A stretch of DNA of 45,771 bases from Hyphococcus sp. (GTDB lineage: Bacteria; Pseudomonadota; Alphaproteobacteria; Caulobacterales; Parvularculaceae): the NCBI GenBank assembly GCA_028285645.1, contig JANQOV010000026.1, positions 1-45,771 on the forward strand, in the 5' to 3' direction. A program made the position numbers and the translations under genes. Below the pieces are notes generated by a model. The model saw only the letters and a program-made list of their open reading frames with translations, ran no database searches and was not told the origin of the DNA. This document shows, piece by piece, positions 37,027-45,771 of this stretch. Numbering within the stretch: the stretch's first letter is position 1; each line of letters opens with the position of its first letter.

Positions 37027-39573
37027 GTGGCTTGTGTTCGTTTGCGGCGGCGGGAGTTCGTTTTGAAGCAAGAAGGTGCTTCAGCTCTCCAGCCCACTTT
37101 TCTTTGCGCAATAGCAATGGTCGCATTGTCTGGGTTCGATGCGGCATTTGCGCACCAGAGTGAGAATGTGGAGGCAGCCGAAACTAAGGGCTTCAGCACG
37201 GAAGCGGTGGCCAGCAACGTCAAGTTTTACACGATAAACCTGCCAGTCCTAGTTGATGATTTTCTTCTTGGAGAGATGCCGGCAAAAATCGGCTCCGACA
37301 ACTCGCTTGCAGTCGATCCTGAAAGGCTCGCTGTCTTATTGGAGACAGTTCTTGCGCCATCGACTTTTCGAGCGTTAAAGGCGCTTGCTCGCCAATCGGA
37401 AGACGGGGTTATCAACGCAAGCGATATATCAACCCCAGGCGTTGATGTTCGCTATGACTCGAATGAAGTCGCCGTCGTTGTCTTGCTGGATACCACCGCT
37501 CGCCAGATTCAAGGGTTAGGCGGCGGTCAGGTCAAGTTGGATCGGCGCGGCGCGCTCGACCCTTCAAATTTTTCGATCGGCGCATCCTTCCGCGTCAGCC
37601 AAGCTTACAATTATGGTTCAGTTGCGTCGCAGCGTGGCCGCCGACCGGTGACCGCGGCAGTCGATGGGTTTGGTAACCTATTTGGTACGGACGGTATCTA
37701 CTTCGTTGGGTCTGCGCGATACACGGAAGGCGCCTCTTCCCCGCTACAACGAGACGATATCTTAGTATTCCACGATTTCGAAAACAGTGCGCTGCGGCTG
37801 TCATTTGGTGATCTCCCAATAACGTCTCTAGGTAGACAGGCCCCCCCACTCCTGGGCGGTCTTTCATTTGGTCGTCTCTATAATGAAATACAGCCATTGC
37901 GGAATGTGCGATCTACTGGACGCGCGCAATTTAGCTTAGAGCGCGCATCAACTGTCGACGTAGTCGTAAATGGCGTGACGACGCAGACGTTGAGCCTGAC
38001 GCCTGGTTCCTACGATCTGCGTGATTTGGGCTTGATTACGGGCCTCAACGACGTGCTGCTGGTTGCGGAAGACGACGTTGGGCGTACGGAATTATATGCC
38101 GGGTCGATATTCGCAGGTGGAACTCAACTGGAACCTGGACTGAGTATTTTTAATGTCTCCATCGGTTTCCCGCGATCGCGAACAGAGGGCAGCTATGTCT
38201 ATGATACTTCGCAACCGACATTTACAGGTTTCTTTCAGTACGGATTCTCCGACCGCTTAACCTTCGGCGTCAGCGCAGATGCGGATGGTGACGTTCAGGT
38301 GCTGGGCGCGCAAGCGATCTATTCCACTAATATAGGAAACTTTACGCTCGATGGCGCGGTGAGCCGCAGCGAATTTGCCGCCCCCGGCGCATCAGTAAAC
38401 TTCCTCTACCGGCTTCCCCTGAGTTCGGACAGAGAGGCGCTGACTTTTGATCTTACGGCGGAATACAACTCAGAAACATTTGCGACACCGAGCCGTCCAT
38501 TGGGAAATTTCGACACGGAGTGGCGGACGTCGGTTCAGGCAAGCAGAACGTTTCCATATGAAATACGACTTGCCACAGGTGCAAACTTTACTCGGTCCAG
38601 AACAACGGATTCGGTTTCAAAAAGCTATTCAGTCACTGCGACAAAACTGTTGGGGCCAGTCAATGCGGCGTTGACGTTAAGCCGCATTTCCAACGTTTTT
38701 GAAACCTCGAACCGGGCCCTGCTGACTATGTCGGTGCCGCTCGGGAGAAAGCAGCGCTTGCGTGCGATCGCCAACACTGAACAGGATACTGCGGAGTTAC
38801 AGTGGACCCGCACGCGGCAGAATATTGTTAACGATTGGTCCGCTCAGGTTACCCTGGGGCGCAATGACGAGAGTTATGGCGTACAAAGTGATTTCGAATA
38901 CCGCCACAACCGCTTTGTGACGCGCTTACAAAACATCTATGTGAAAGAGACGATTGGCGATCGGGAAACCGAACGTATAGCACGGGCCGATTTCGGTTTC
39001 GGGGTCGGCTTTGCAGACGGCAAGTTTGGTGTAGGTCAACCGCTCACCAGCGGCTTTGCTGTCGTATCAGGGCACAAGAGCCTCGAAGGGCGCAAAATTG
39101 AAGTTGATGGCAGTGGCGAAGATCGACCCGGCCGCGCATTTTCGGGCTTCCTGGGACCTGCATTGTTGCCGGTCGATCGCGGTTACACGCGCCGTGAGAT
39201 TCCAGTTGTTGTGGAAGATCTTCCGCCTGGTGTCGATATTGGCGGCGGTGAAATCGTTTTAGCGCCCGGCGCGTTTTCCGGCTACGCGGTGGTGCTGGGA
39301 TCCGCTGCGTCGAATACAGTGCTAGGCGTCTTGCTAAAGTCGAACGGTGAACCAGCGTCGCTCATCGGCGGCATGTTGGTGCCAACATCTGGCGATGACG
39401 CGGTGGAATCCACATTCTTCACAAACCGGGCTGGACGCTTCGTCGCAGAACGCGTCGCACCGGGGACGTATGACATTACATACGGCGACGACGTCATTGG
39501 AGAACTGACGATTTCAGAGGACGCCGAAGGACTTGTCCGCGTTGGCGACATCACCACAACGCTTGGAGACTAA
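37027..39573 (+). CDS. Outer-membrane fimbrial usher
   Basis: GTG 37027 is 5 nt after GAGGGGG; a TTG at 37024 is too close. The 848-residue protein has a signal peptide (to about residue 40), then an N-terminal domain and a long beta-barrel region with alternating hydrophobic strands (FSIGASFRVSQAYNYGS, SLERASTVDVVVNGV, LTPGSYDLRDL, FTGFFQYGFSDRLTFGVSAD). The LxPGxYDLRDL block matches ushers such as PapC, FimD and CfaC. The C-terminus (VLLKSNGEPASLIGGMLV...APGTYDITYGD) resembles the plug-like or carboxypeptidase-regulatory C-terminal domain. It would export and assemble pilus subunits across the outer membrane. Confidence 0.92.
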   Translation: MACVRLRRREFVLKQEGASALQPTFLCAIAMVALSGFDAAFAHQSENVEAAETKGFSTEAVASNVKFYTINLPVLVDDFLLGEMPAKIGSDNSLAVDPERLAVLLETVLAPSTFRALKALARQSEDGVINASDISTPGVDVRYDSNEVAVVVLLDTTARQIQGLGGGQVKLDRRGALDPSNFSIGASFRVSQAYNYGSVASQRGRRPVTAAVDGFGNLFGTDGIYFVGSARYTEGASSPLQRDDILVFHDFENSALRLSFGDLPITSLGRQAPPLLGGLSFGRLYNEIQPLRNVRSTGRAQFSLERASTVDVVVNGVTTQTLSLTPGSYDLRDLGLITGLNDVLLVAEDDVGRTELYAGSIFAGGTQLEPGLSIFNVSIGFPRSRTEGSYVYDTSQPTFTGFFQYGFSDRLTFGVSADADGDVQVLGAQAIYSTNIGNFTLDGAVSRSEFAAPGASVNFLYRLPLSSDREALTFDLTAEYNSETFATPSRPLGNFDTEWRTSVQASRTFPYEIRLATGANFTRSRTTDSVSKSYSVTATKLLGPVNAALTLSRISNVFETSNRALLTMSVPLGRKQRLRAIANTEQDTAELQWTRTRQNIVNDWSAQVTLGRNDESYGVQSDFEYRHNRFVTRLQNIYVKETIGDRETERIARADFGFGVGFADGKFGVGQPLTSGFAVVSGHKSLEGRKIEVDGSGEDRPGRAFSGFLGPALLPVDRGYTRREIPVVVEDLPPGVDIGGGEIVLAPGAFSGYAVVLGSAASNTVLGVLLKSNGEPASLIGGMLVPTSGDDAVESTFFTNRAGRFVAERVAPGTYDITYGDDVIGELTISEDAEGLVRVGDITTTLGD

Positions 39574-39575
39574 CG

Positions 39576-40571
39576 ATGGAAAAAACAAACGCCATTCGAA
39601 AGCGTGCTAACTTAACAGGACAACGCCGGAGCATCACATTTGCAGCGGCTGGTCTCATTGCAATCGTTTTGGCGCCACCTCCGCTGAACCGAGCTTCGGC
39701 GCAAGACCCCATGATGCCCGGTCCGGCCGGAAGCCCGTGTGCTTCAACCACGCTAGACGATTTGGATCCAATTCAAGCTAGCGATTATGATCCATTTGAG
39801 ATTGGCGGATTTGTGACGGATCTACGCCTGCGTCTCAGCAATACGGGCGATACTGATTGTCAAGCCATCCTTTCTTTTTCTAGCCTTCTTACGGGAGTGC
39901 GCCGCATGTCTGCTGGCGGGGGCGAACTGGTCTATCGCCTTGAAGACTCTAATGATGTGGAGATTCCAAACAGTATCGATCCCGTTCAAGGCTTAATCGT
40001 GACTGTGCCGGCGAATTCGCCAACGGATTTTGAGGCGACGGTGCGGATGATCGTACAGCGGGGGCAACTTACGCCGCCAGGCGTATATACGGATGAATTA
40101 AGAATTCGACTGTTTGAAACCGGCTTGGATACGCCAAAAGAAGAAATTATTCGTTCGATTAGCATTTCATCGCAGCCGCGCGCCCAAGTTAACATTGTCG
40201 GCACCAGCAGCGACTTCGACGAACAAAGCGATCCGTTTCATCGGATTGACTTTGGCGAGCTGGAGACCGGCGAGAGCGCCACGGCCTATGTGCAAACGCG
40301 ATCCAACACGGACGTAACAATCTCATTTGAATCGGAAAATGGGGGCGTAATGGTTCACACCGACAGCAGCACGAATTCTTCGGTTAGCTATCAAGCCGAA
40401 CTGGAAGGCGCAGTAATAGACTTATCATCTGGTCCGGTGATGGCTGATCGAACAACAGAGCGCACACTGAAGGGATCAAATTATCCGCTTAAGATTACAA
40501 TTGGCGACGTGTCCGGAAAAATCGCCGGCGCTTATGAGGATACGATCACGATTAATGTGACGCCACAATAA
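39576..40571 (+). CDS. Putative pilus tip subunit / adhesin
   Basis: A 331-residue secreted protein (signal peptide to about residue 42, cut after ASA) starting 2 nt behind the usher stop, with GGAG 7 nt before the ATG. It appears two-domain: an N-terminal part (about 50-200) with cysteines at SPCAS and DCQAI, then a C-terminal pilin-like domain (about 205-331) ending KIAGAYEDTITINVTPQ. The ending matches the spore-coat-U-like GxYxDTxTV pattern, as in the upstream pilin. A two-domain protein encoded last after the usher is the usual place for a tip adhesin. The ligand is unknown. Confidence 0.7.
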   Translation: MEKTNAIRKRANLTGQRRSITFAAAGLIAIVLAPPPLNRASAQDPMMPGPAGSPCASTTLDDLDPIQASDYDPFEIGGFVTDLRLRLSNTGDTDCQAILSFSSLLTGVRRMSAGGGELVYRLEDSNDVEIPNSIDPVQGLIVTVPANSPTDFEATVRMIVQRGQLTPPGVYTDELRIRLFETGLDTPKEEIIRSISISSQPRAQVNIVGTSSDFDEQSDPFHRIDFGELETGESATAYVQTRSNTDVTISFESENGGVMVHTDSSTNSSVSYQAELEGAVIDLSSGPVMADRTTERTLKGSNYPLKITIGDVSGKIAGAYEDTITINVTPQ

Positions 40572-40759
40572 GGCGTCCGGGCCTAAACGAAAGTTAAGCT
40601 GGCCAGACCATGCTCAACGGACAGCGATCGTAACCAGTTTGTTCGAGTATCCTCGATCCCTTCAAGAACGCTCTTGTAATACAATCATGGATGGACAGCG
40701 AGCCTCAGCCGCCCTGTACGGATTATAGTTGGTAGCTATTTAGCTAATCAAAATCCGTC

Positions 40760-41164
40760 CTACTTTCGCACACAACACCCTGGCTCAACCTCGCCATAGG
40801 CGCGGGTTGTTCCATAGGAGCTTTGGTAATCGTAGGGCTCGTCGCGGGTTCCCAGGCATGAGGCTCTCGTCACGGTCACGTCAAACGCTCTGCCGTTCTG
40901 ACGCGCGCCGCTCCATTCATAGCGCCCTTCGTCTTCGTCAATATTCGCCCAGCCGCCAGCGAAGTCCGTGCGCTCCGGTTCCGGCGCCATGGTGACAAAT
41001 TTGAGGATCGCCTCCCCTTCTTTCAGTTCCAGGGACCAAAAGGGTTCAGTTCCCGTACAGATGAAATGCGCGTCGGCCACCGGCGCAGGGTCGGGTTCGA
41101 CCACCCCGTCCTGATGAACGCAAGCGGCTGCAAGCAACAAGGATGTGAGAAATACTTTTTTCAT
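40760..41164 (-). CDS. Small lipoprotein with GTEPFWS motif
   Basis: A 134-residue protein with GGAGG 6 nt before ATG 41164. A lipobox (LLAAAC, cysteine 15) predicts a lipid-anchored envelope protein. The mature part contains FICTGTEPFWSLELKEG and several further cysteines (ASCLG and the terminal CCVRK). The TGTEPFWS stretch recalls uncharacterised COG3650-type envelope proteins; I do not know a function. It stands alone between the pilus locus and the glycosyltransferase gene. Confidence 0.75.
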   Translation of the reverse strand: MKKVFLTSLLLAAACVHQDGVVEPDPAPVADAHFICTGTEPFWSLELKEGEAILKFVTMAPEPERTDFAGGWANIDEDEGRYEWSGARQNGRAFDVTVTRASCLGTRDEPYDYQSSYGTTRAYGEVEPGCCVRK

Positions 41165-41254
41165 GATGCGCCTCCCTTACCGCCTAGCATAACGTTCCGC
41201 TCATCTTGGCGAAAGCCGGAGGACGAAATCAGTGGGTGTTGCAGCGAATTTTGC

Positions 41255-42481
41255 CTAAGTCGCCCGCTTGTCGTGGCGCAGCTCCTCAACCAGCGCCTCA
41301 TAGGCATCTATCGCCACAGGTTCAGACCAGCGCCCTTCGAACGCCGCCCTAGCGCTGCGTCCGAGTTCATCACGCGGACCATCGGGACTGGCAAGCGTTG
41401 CAACAGCCTCGCGCAAGGACGACTCGTCTCGATACAAGATCCCGCCGCCGCTTTGATTAATAATCTCCGGGTAAGGACCAAAATCGCGGGCGATGACCGG
41501 ACATTCCTGTTGGAAAGCTTCCAGCAGCACCAGCGGAAACACCTCGTAACAGCGGGACGAGACAATCAAACCACGCGCCCCGCGATAAAGGCCGCGCAAC
41601 TGCTCCGGCGTCTGTCGTCCAAGAAACTTTACCGTGTTGCGCCCTTCGGCAAGACGGCGCAATTCCCCTTCAAAGCTTCCATCGCCAGCGATCAGGAGGT
41701 CAGCGGGACTGTCATTGTCAAACGCTGGAATGACATCCTGAAAGCCCTTGATGACCTCAAGTCGCCCCACCAACAGAAAATAGGGCCGCGCCGCCTCTGT
41801 CGCCTGCGCGGGCTCGGCGTCCGGCAGAAAGGAAGGCGTCACCCGCATGGGGAACGGGAAGCCAAATTCTTTATGTTTATTCGCACTGAATTGACTAAGC
41901 GCCAGAAACGCGTCCACATGCCGCCCAGCGTTTTTGAGGACCGGCGTATAGCGCCATAGCTGCGGCGGGCGCTTGTGTTTCAATGAACAGGTAAAACAGG
42001 ATTTCTTGACGCAAGGCTCGCGATTATCCTTCCACAGAATATGCATTGGGCACACCAGCCAGTGTTCATGGGCCGTGTAGAGCTTTACCGTCTTATCACT
42101 CCCTAGCGTCAACACTCCGGGTCCGCCGACCAACGAAATGTTGTGATAATGGACGACATCGAAGCCTTGGCTCAGTATCTCCTCAATTCGGCGGCGCTGA
42201 ACAATGGGCGATCCAAATTGTTGCGTCAGCAGCGTCGACAACAGCGGCGAACGGCTTTTGAGCCGATGCACTTTGACGCCCGCGGGTTCAGACGCCGTCT
42301 CAAGCTCGCCTCCGCCCGCCAGTACAGCGTGTGCGTCACTTTCATGTATGATGTGAACCTCGTGGCCGCGGCCCGCCAGCGCATGGGCGAGCCGGCGAAC
42401 ATATTGCCCGTCGCCGCCGAAATTGTAGGGCGGATAAAATGTTGTGACGAGTGCAATGCGCAAAGACGAGCCGTCAGTCAT
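41255..42481 (-). CDS. Glycosyltransferase family 4
   Basis: A 408-residue GT-B enzyme. The N-terminal acceptor domain starts RIALVTTFYPPYNFGGDGQYVRRLA. A cysteine cluster (CPMHILW, then CVKKSCFTC) lies near residues 150-170 and might bind metal. The C-terminal nucleotide-sugar domain has LLVGRLEVIKGF, IAGDGSFEGEL and the E-x7-E motif as YEVFPLVLLEAFQ. It probably adds a sugar to a surface polysaccharide. It overlaps the polysaccharide deacetylase gene by ATGA and lies downstream of it, so the two are translated together. Confidence 0.92.
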   Translation of the reverse strand: MTDGSSLRIALVTTFYPPYNFGGDGQYVRRLAHALAGRGHEVHIIHESDAHAVLAGGGELETASEPAGVKVHRLKSRSPLLSTLLTQQFGSPIVQRRRIEEILSQGFDVVHYHNISLVGGPGVLTLGSDKTVKLYTAHEHWLVCPMHILWKDNREPCVKKSCFTCSLKHKRPPQLWRYTPVLKNAGRHVDAFLALSQFSANKHKEFGFPFPMRVTPSFLPDAEPAQATEAARPYFLLVGRLEVIKGFQDVIPAFDNDSPADLLIAGDGSFEGELRRLAEGRNTVKFLGRQTPEQLRGLYRGARGLIVSSRCYEVFPLVLLEAFQQECPVIARDFGPYPEIINQSGGGILYRDESSLREAVATLASPDGPRDELGRSARAAFEGRWSEPVAIDAYEALVEELRHDKRAT

Positions 42482-43239
42482 TCGGCCGTCGCCATGCTTC
42501 GCAGATTGCGCGCAAATCTCCGAATGGCCATATAGACATTCGCCTTGCCATCAAGATAACGGCGCCAGATATCCGCGTTGCGGAAGTAAAACATCTCGAT
42601 GCGCGGCAAGTCGAAGAGGTCCGACGTTCGGTCAGTGCGGTCGAACCCTGTACCGACAGCGACATCGTAATGCTGCGCCATGGCGACGCGAACAACTTCG
42701 CTGGTCGCGCCATAAGGCGGCGCAACCGTGCGAACAGGTTCGCCCAGCTCGTCTTCAAGTCGCGCTTTGGATAAGCTCAACTCTGATTGTAATCGTTCTT
42801 CGGAAATTTCCGGCAGCTTCGCATGCGTCATGGAATGGCTGCCGAAGCTGGCGCCATCGCGGGCGAGGCTACGGATATCCGCCCAGCTCATCAGCGGGCG
42901 CGGCGGCTCATTGGCGCCGACCCAGTTTTCCTGCCGGCCAATATGTTCCGTCGGCAGAAAAACCACAGCCGAAAATCCGTAACGCTGCAAAACCGGCCAC
43001 GCAGCGTCGCGAAAATCGCGAAAGCCGTCATCAAAAGTGATGATTGCTGTCTTTGCCGGCAATTCCATCTCTCCCCGGCGCCAGGCGACAACGTCCGGCA
43101 AATCCGCCACATGATAGCCGGCTTCCGCAAGCGACGCTATCTGCGCTGCGAAAACCTCACTGGGAATACAGGTCGGTCCCGGTCCATCAGAGACCGAGTG
43201 GTACATGAGGATTTCGAGTTTTTGCGTCTGGTCCGCCAT
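42478..43239 (-). CDS. Polysaccharide deacetylase (CE4/NodB-type)
   Basis: A 253-residue protein with NodB-fold motifs: ILMYHSV near the N-terminus, catalytic and metal motif TFDDGFRDF (Asp-Asp pair near residues 70-71) and metal-binding HSMTH near residue 137. APPYGATS follows. There is no signal peptide, so it would act in the cytoplasm or reach the substrate another way. CE4 enzymes remove acetyl groups from N-acetylated sugars. Pairing with the GT4 gene points to surface glycan or glycolipid modification. Confidence 0.92.
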   Translation of the reverse strand: MADQTQKLEILMYHSVSDGPGPTCIPSEVFAAQIASLAEAGYHVADLPDVVAWRRGEMELPAKTAIITFDDGFRDFRDAAWPVLQRYGFSAVVFLPTEHIGRQENWVGANEPPRPLMSWADIRSLARDGASFGSHSMTHAKLPEISEERLQSELSLSKARLEDELGEPVRTVAPPYGATSEVVRVAMAQHYDVAVGTGFDRTDRTSDLFDLPRIEMFYFRNADIWRRYLDGKANVYMAIRRFARNLRSMATAE

Positions 43240-43434
43240 CGCCGCCAGAGAGAGTCCTGTTCCTGTTTGAAATTCGCACAGCAGTTTATACTGTTTCGCA
43301 GCGGAGGCTATGTTAGTTCACGACCGCAATGCGACATCACATAGCGACTGCACAAACCACGCCGATACTGGGTTTACGGCGAATTTGAATATCATGATTC
43401 AGCCGCTGGTTGCGGCGATCATTCTGGAGGCTTC

Positions 43435-44523
43435 ATGAAAATCAACGGCAAAGCCTATCGCACCATCTGGACGGCGTCGGGCGGAGCAGCGGCTGAAATT
43501 ATCGATCAGGTCCGTCTGCCCTTTGAAGTCGATATCGTGACGCTCGATACGCTGGAAAAAGCCGCGATCGCCATCGAATCCATGCAAGTGCGCGGGGCTC
43601 CCTGTATCGGCGCGACCGCCGCATACGGCATGTTTCTTGGCCTTAAAGAAGACGCCTCTGACGCCGGGTTGGCCCGCGCTTCCGAGCGCCTCGGCCGCAC
43701 CCGGCCCACGGCGGTTAATCTGCATTGGGCGATAGACGAGATGTCCCACGCGGTCGCCAATGCGCAGCCGGTGGAGAGGGTTGCGCTGGCGCTGAAACGA
43801 GCGGAAGAGATCTGTGACGAGGATGTCGAAATTTCCAAGGGCATCGGCGCCAGCGGGCTAAAACTTATCGAAGAGATCGCCGCAAAGAAAAAGGGCCCGG
43901 TCAACATCCTTACCCACTGCAACGCCGGTTGGCTGGCGACGGTAGACTGGGGAACGGCAACGGCGCCCATCTATATGGCCCATGACAAAGGCATCAATGT
44001 TCATGTCTGGGTGGACGAGACCCGCCCGCGTAATCAGGGCGCGTCGCTCACAGCCTTTGAGCTTGGCGCCCACGGCGTTCCGCATACGGTGATTGTGGAT
44101 AATGTGGGCGGTCATTTGATGCAAAAAGGTATGGTTGATGTTTGTATCACCGGCACGGATCGCACGGCGCGCAGTGGCGATGTGGCCAATAAGATCGGCA
44201 CCTATCTAAAAGCGCTCGCCGCCCATGATAACAACATTCCCTTTTATGTCGCCCTGCCCTCGACCACCATCGATTGGAACATTCTCGACGGCGTGAGCGA
44301 TATTCCAATTGAGGAACGCGGCGATGAAGAAGTGCGGATGATGACCGGCCGACTCCCAGACGGCGGGATTGCAACCGTCGATATCATCGCTAAGGGCAGC
44401 CCTGCGGCGAATTACGCTTTTGACGTAACGCCGGCACGGCTCGTGACAGGACTGATTACCGAACGCGGCGTTTGCGCGGCCAGTGAAGAAGGGCTCAGTT
44501 CGCTGTTTCCGGAACGGGCATAG
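43435..44523 (+). CDS. mtnA: S-methyl-5-thioribose-1-phosphate isomerase MtnA
   Basis: A 362-residue protein with GGAGG 4 nt before ATG 43435. Catalytic residues are Cys162 (LTHCNAG) and Asp242 ([17 protein letters not shown]), with the family motif [16 protein letters not shown]. It isomerises methylthioribose-1-phosphate to the ribulose form in methionine salvage. eIF2B-like paralogues lack this combination. No other mtn gene is nearby; the neighbouring aldolase/dehydrogenase gene on the other strand could act on sugar phosphates but is not a known MtnA partner by this evidence. Confidence 0.95.
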   Translation: MKINGKAYRTIWTASGGAAAEIIDQVRLPFEVDIVTLDTLEKAAIAIESMQVRGAPCIGATAAYGMFLGLKEDASDAGLARASERLGRTRPTAVNLHWAIDEMSHAVANAQPVERVALALKRAEEICDEDVEISKGIGASGLKLIEEIAAKKKGPVNILTHCNAGWLATVDWGTATAPIYMAHDKGINVHVWVDETRPRNQGASLTAFELGAHGVPHTVIVDNVGGHLMQKGMVDVCITGTDRTARSGDVANKIGTYLKALAAHDNNIPFYVALPSTTIDWNILDGVSDIPIEERGDEEVRMMTGRLPDGGIATVDIIAKGSPAANYAFDVTPARLVTGLITERGVCAASEEGLSSLFPERA

Positions 44524-44532
44524 CGAAGTACT

Positions 44533-45771
44533 TCATCGCAACATCGCCGCAACATTGCCGCCGTCAACGGTGGTTACGTCGCCAGTGGTTTTGCGCGCCA
44601 GGGCGTGATTGAGGAACGCCTGCGCTACATCTTGCGCTGTAACCTCCAAACCGAGCAGGTTTGATTTTAGATACTTATCTCCTTCGAGACCGCGCGCGGC
44701 AGCGCGCCGGGCGATCATATCATCCGTCAACAGACCACTTCGAATACGGTCGGCGTTTACGGCGCTCGATCTTATGCCGTATTGACCGCCCTCCAGCGCA
44801 TATTGGCGCATCAATAACAGGGTAGATGCTTTCGGCAAGCCATAGGCGCCGAAATTTGCCCCTGGATTGACCGCCTGTTTGGAGACATTAAAGAGCAGCG
44901 CCCCGCCGGTTTCCTGTTTACGCATTACTGCGAACGCTTCCCGCGCGACCCGTTGATGGGCGAAAAAGTTTATCTCAAAACTCTGGCGCAGAGTTTCGTC
45001 GTCAAGCTCCGCGATGGGCGCTTCCCATGCGGCGCCAGCGTTTGACACCACCACATCAACGCCGCCGAAGCGAAGGCAGACCGCAGCGAATGCATCTGCT
45101 ACCGCTTGGTCGTCAGTGAGATCACAGGCAATGGCCTGGGCGCCGCCAATTTCTTCTGCGACTCGATGCGCCGCGTCACCATCTAAGTCCAATAGCGCAA
45201 TCGCTGCGCCGTTTTCGGCGAATAGCTTCGCCGTCGCCGCACCGATGGCGCCGCCTGCGCCGGTGACAACAACGATCTGACCTTCAAGCAGTTTCGGCTT
45301 GGCCTTGCCGAGCTTTGCCTGCTCAAGGGACCAATATTCCATCTCGAACAAGTCGGCCTCGGGCAACGGTTCGAATGTGCCCACCCGCTCGGCCTTAATC
45401 ACCGTATCGATGGTGATCTCCGCAAGGTCAGCGGCAACCGCCGCCGCCTTCGCTGTCGTTCCAAGACCAAACAGGCCGGCGCCGGGAACCAATACAACCC
45501 GCGGGCTTGCATCGAGTTTGCGTTTGACGCTGCCAAGGCGAGCGTTGTTTGCATCAAAATAGGCGTCATAACGCGCTCGGAACGCCTCTACATTCTCGCG
45601 CACGGCGTTCCTGAACTCATCAAATTTGTCAGCGGCAGGCAAAGGCGTGATGAGATAGTTATTCTTGGTGCGAATAATATGGTCCGGTGTCACCACGCCG
45701 CGAGCGCCATATTCGCTAAGATCGCCGCCGTTCACGAACTGCTCGATCTGCTCCGTGGCGCGGAAATCTGC
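44533..45771 (-). CDS. Bifunctional aldolase/short-chain dehydrogenase (C-terminal part, runs off right edge)
   Basis: The frame is open to the window edge, so the true start lies outside; 412 residues are visible. The early part (ADFRATEQIEQF, GVVTPDHIIRTKNNYL) is the end of a class II aldolase/adducin-like domain. A short-chain dehydrogenase domain follows, with cofactor loop VVVTGAGGAIGAATAKLF, DLDGDAAH, NAGAAW and active site Ser in NVSKQA plus YGLPK. This matches RhaD-RhaE-like fusions of sugar-phosphate aldolase and NAD(P) dehydrogenase. The substrate may be rhamnulose-type sugars or related sugar phosphates. It converges on mtnA with a 9-bp gap. Confidence 0.88.
   Translation of the reverse strand, partial: ADFRATEQIEQFVNGGDLSEYGARGVVTPDHIIRTKNNYLITPLPAADKFDEFRNAVRENVEAFRARYDAYFDANNARLGSVKRKLDASPRVVLVPGAGLFGLGTTAKAAAVAADLAEITIDTVIKAERVGTFEPLPEADLFEMEYWSLEQAKLGKAKPKLLEGQIVVVTGAGGAIGAATAKLFAENGAAIALLDLDGDAAHRVAEEIGGAQAIACDLTDDQAVADAFAAVCLRFGGVDVVVSNAGAAWEAPIAELDDETLRQSFEINFFAHQRVAREAFAVMRKQETGGALLFNVSKQAVNPGANFGAYGLPKASTLLLMRQYALEGGQYGIRSSAVNADRIRSGLLTDDMIARRAAARGLEGDKYLKSNLLGLEVTAQDVAQAFLNHALARKTTGDVTTVDGGNVAAMLR

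Noticed and set aside
41066-41959. 297-codon plus-strand ORF opposite the lipoprotein and GT4 genes
   Set aside because: It runs antisense through two supported genes and its composition is that of a shadow frame.
43240-43434. Riboswitch upstream of mtnA
   Set aside because: No SAM-riboswitch-like helices or conserved core could be recognised by eye.

Overview
The window (about 45.8 kb, GC-rich overall) reads as a chromosomal segment of a free-living aerobic alphaproteobacterium. This rests on System I cytochrome c maturation genes, a five-step histidine-utilisation route using HutF and HutG, a long alphaproteobacterial-type UvrB, a CYP153-like P450 and an alpha-methylacyl-CoA racemase. A Parvularcula/Hyphomonas-like marine lineage is a guess only. 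No rRNA, tRNA, CRISPR array or recognisable insertion sequence was seen.

Layout. (1) 1-3663, minus: ccmF-ccmG-ccmH-ccmI with overlapping or abutting reading frames; ccmI runs off the left edge. (2) 3756-10408: hutF (minus) diverges from hutI-hutH-hutG-hutU (plus), giving histidine to glutamate plus formate. (3) 10802-13708: panB, panC and panD, plus a Rossmann/DUF2520 protein that may supply the missing ketopantoate reductase. (4) 13879-19855: a compact peptide ABC importer with a binding protein fused to the first permease, a second permease and a double ATPase, followed by an S58 peptidase. (5) 19863-29035: an AMACR-type racemase and an FAD ferredoxin reductase (minus), an aldehyde dehydrogenase, a DUF3604 / parvulin / HupE-UreJ trio and a CYP153-like P450, suggesting oxidation of alkyl or methyl-branched substrates. 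(6) 29059-32608: universal stress protein and uvrB.

(7) 32701-40571 is the accessory part. It starts with an AT-richer SDH-family Clp-fold protease gene whose 3' end overlaps a small ORF in another frame. A long inverted repeat flanked by direct repeats follows. Next comes a LuxR-type regulator with a degenerate receiver, divergent from a chaperone-usher pilus locus: pilin, hairpin, PapD-like chaperone, usher and tip-like subunit. (8) 40760-45771: a small lipoprotein, a polysaccharide deacetylase/GT4 pair, mtnA of methionine salvage, and the C-terminal part of an aldolase/short-chain dehydrogenase cut by the right edge.

Most units are tightly packed operons with 4-bp ATGA overlaps. The most interesting points are the DUF2520 gene as a possible pantothenate enzyme, the binding protein-permease fusion, the DUF3604 trio, the protease with a possible dual-coded tail beside a long palindrome, and a complete chaperone-usher locus with its own atypical regulator.
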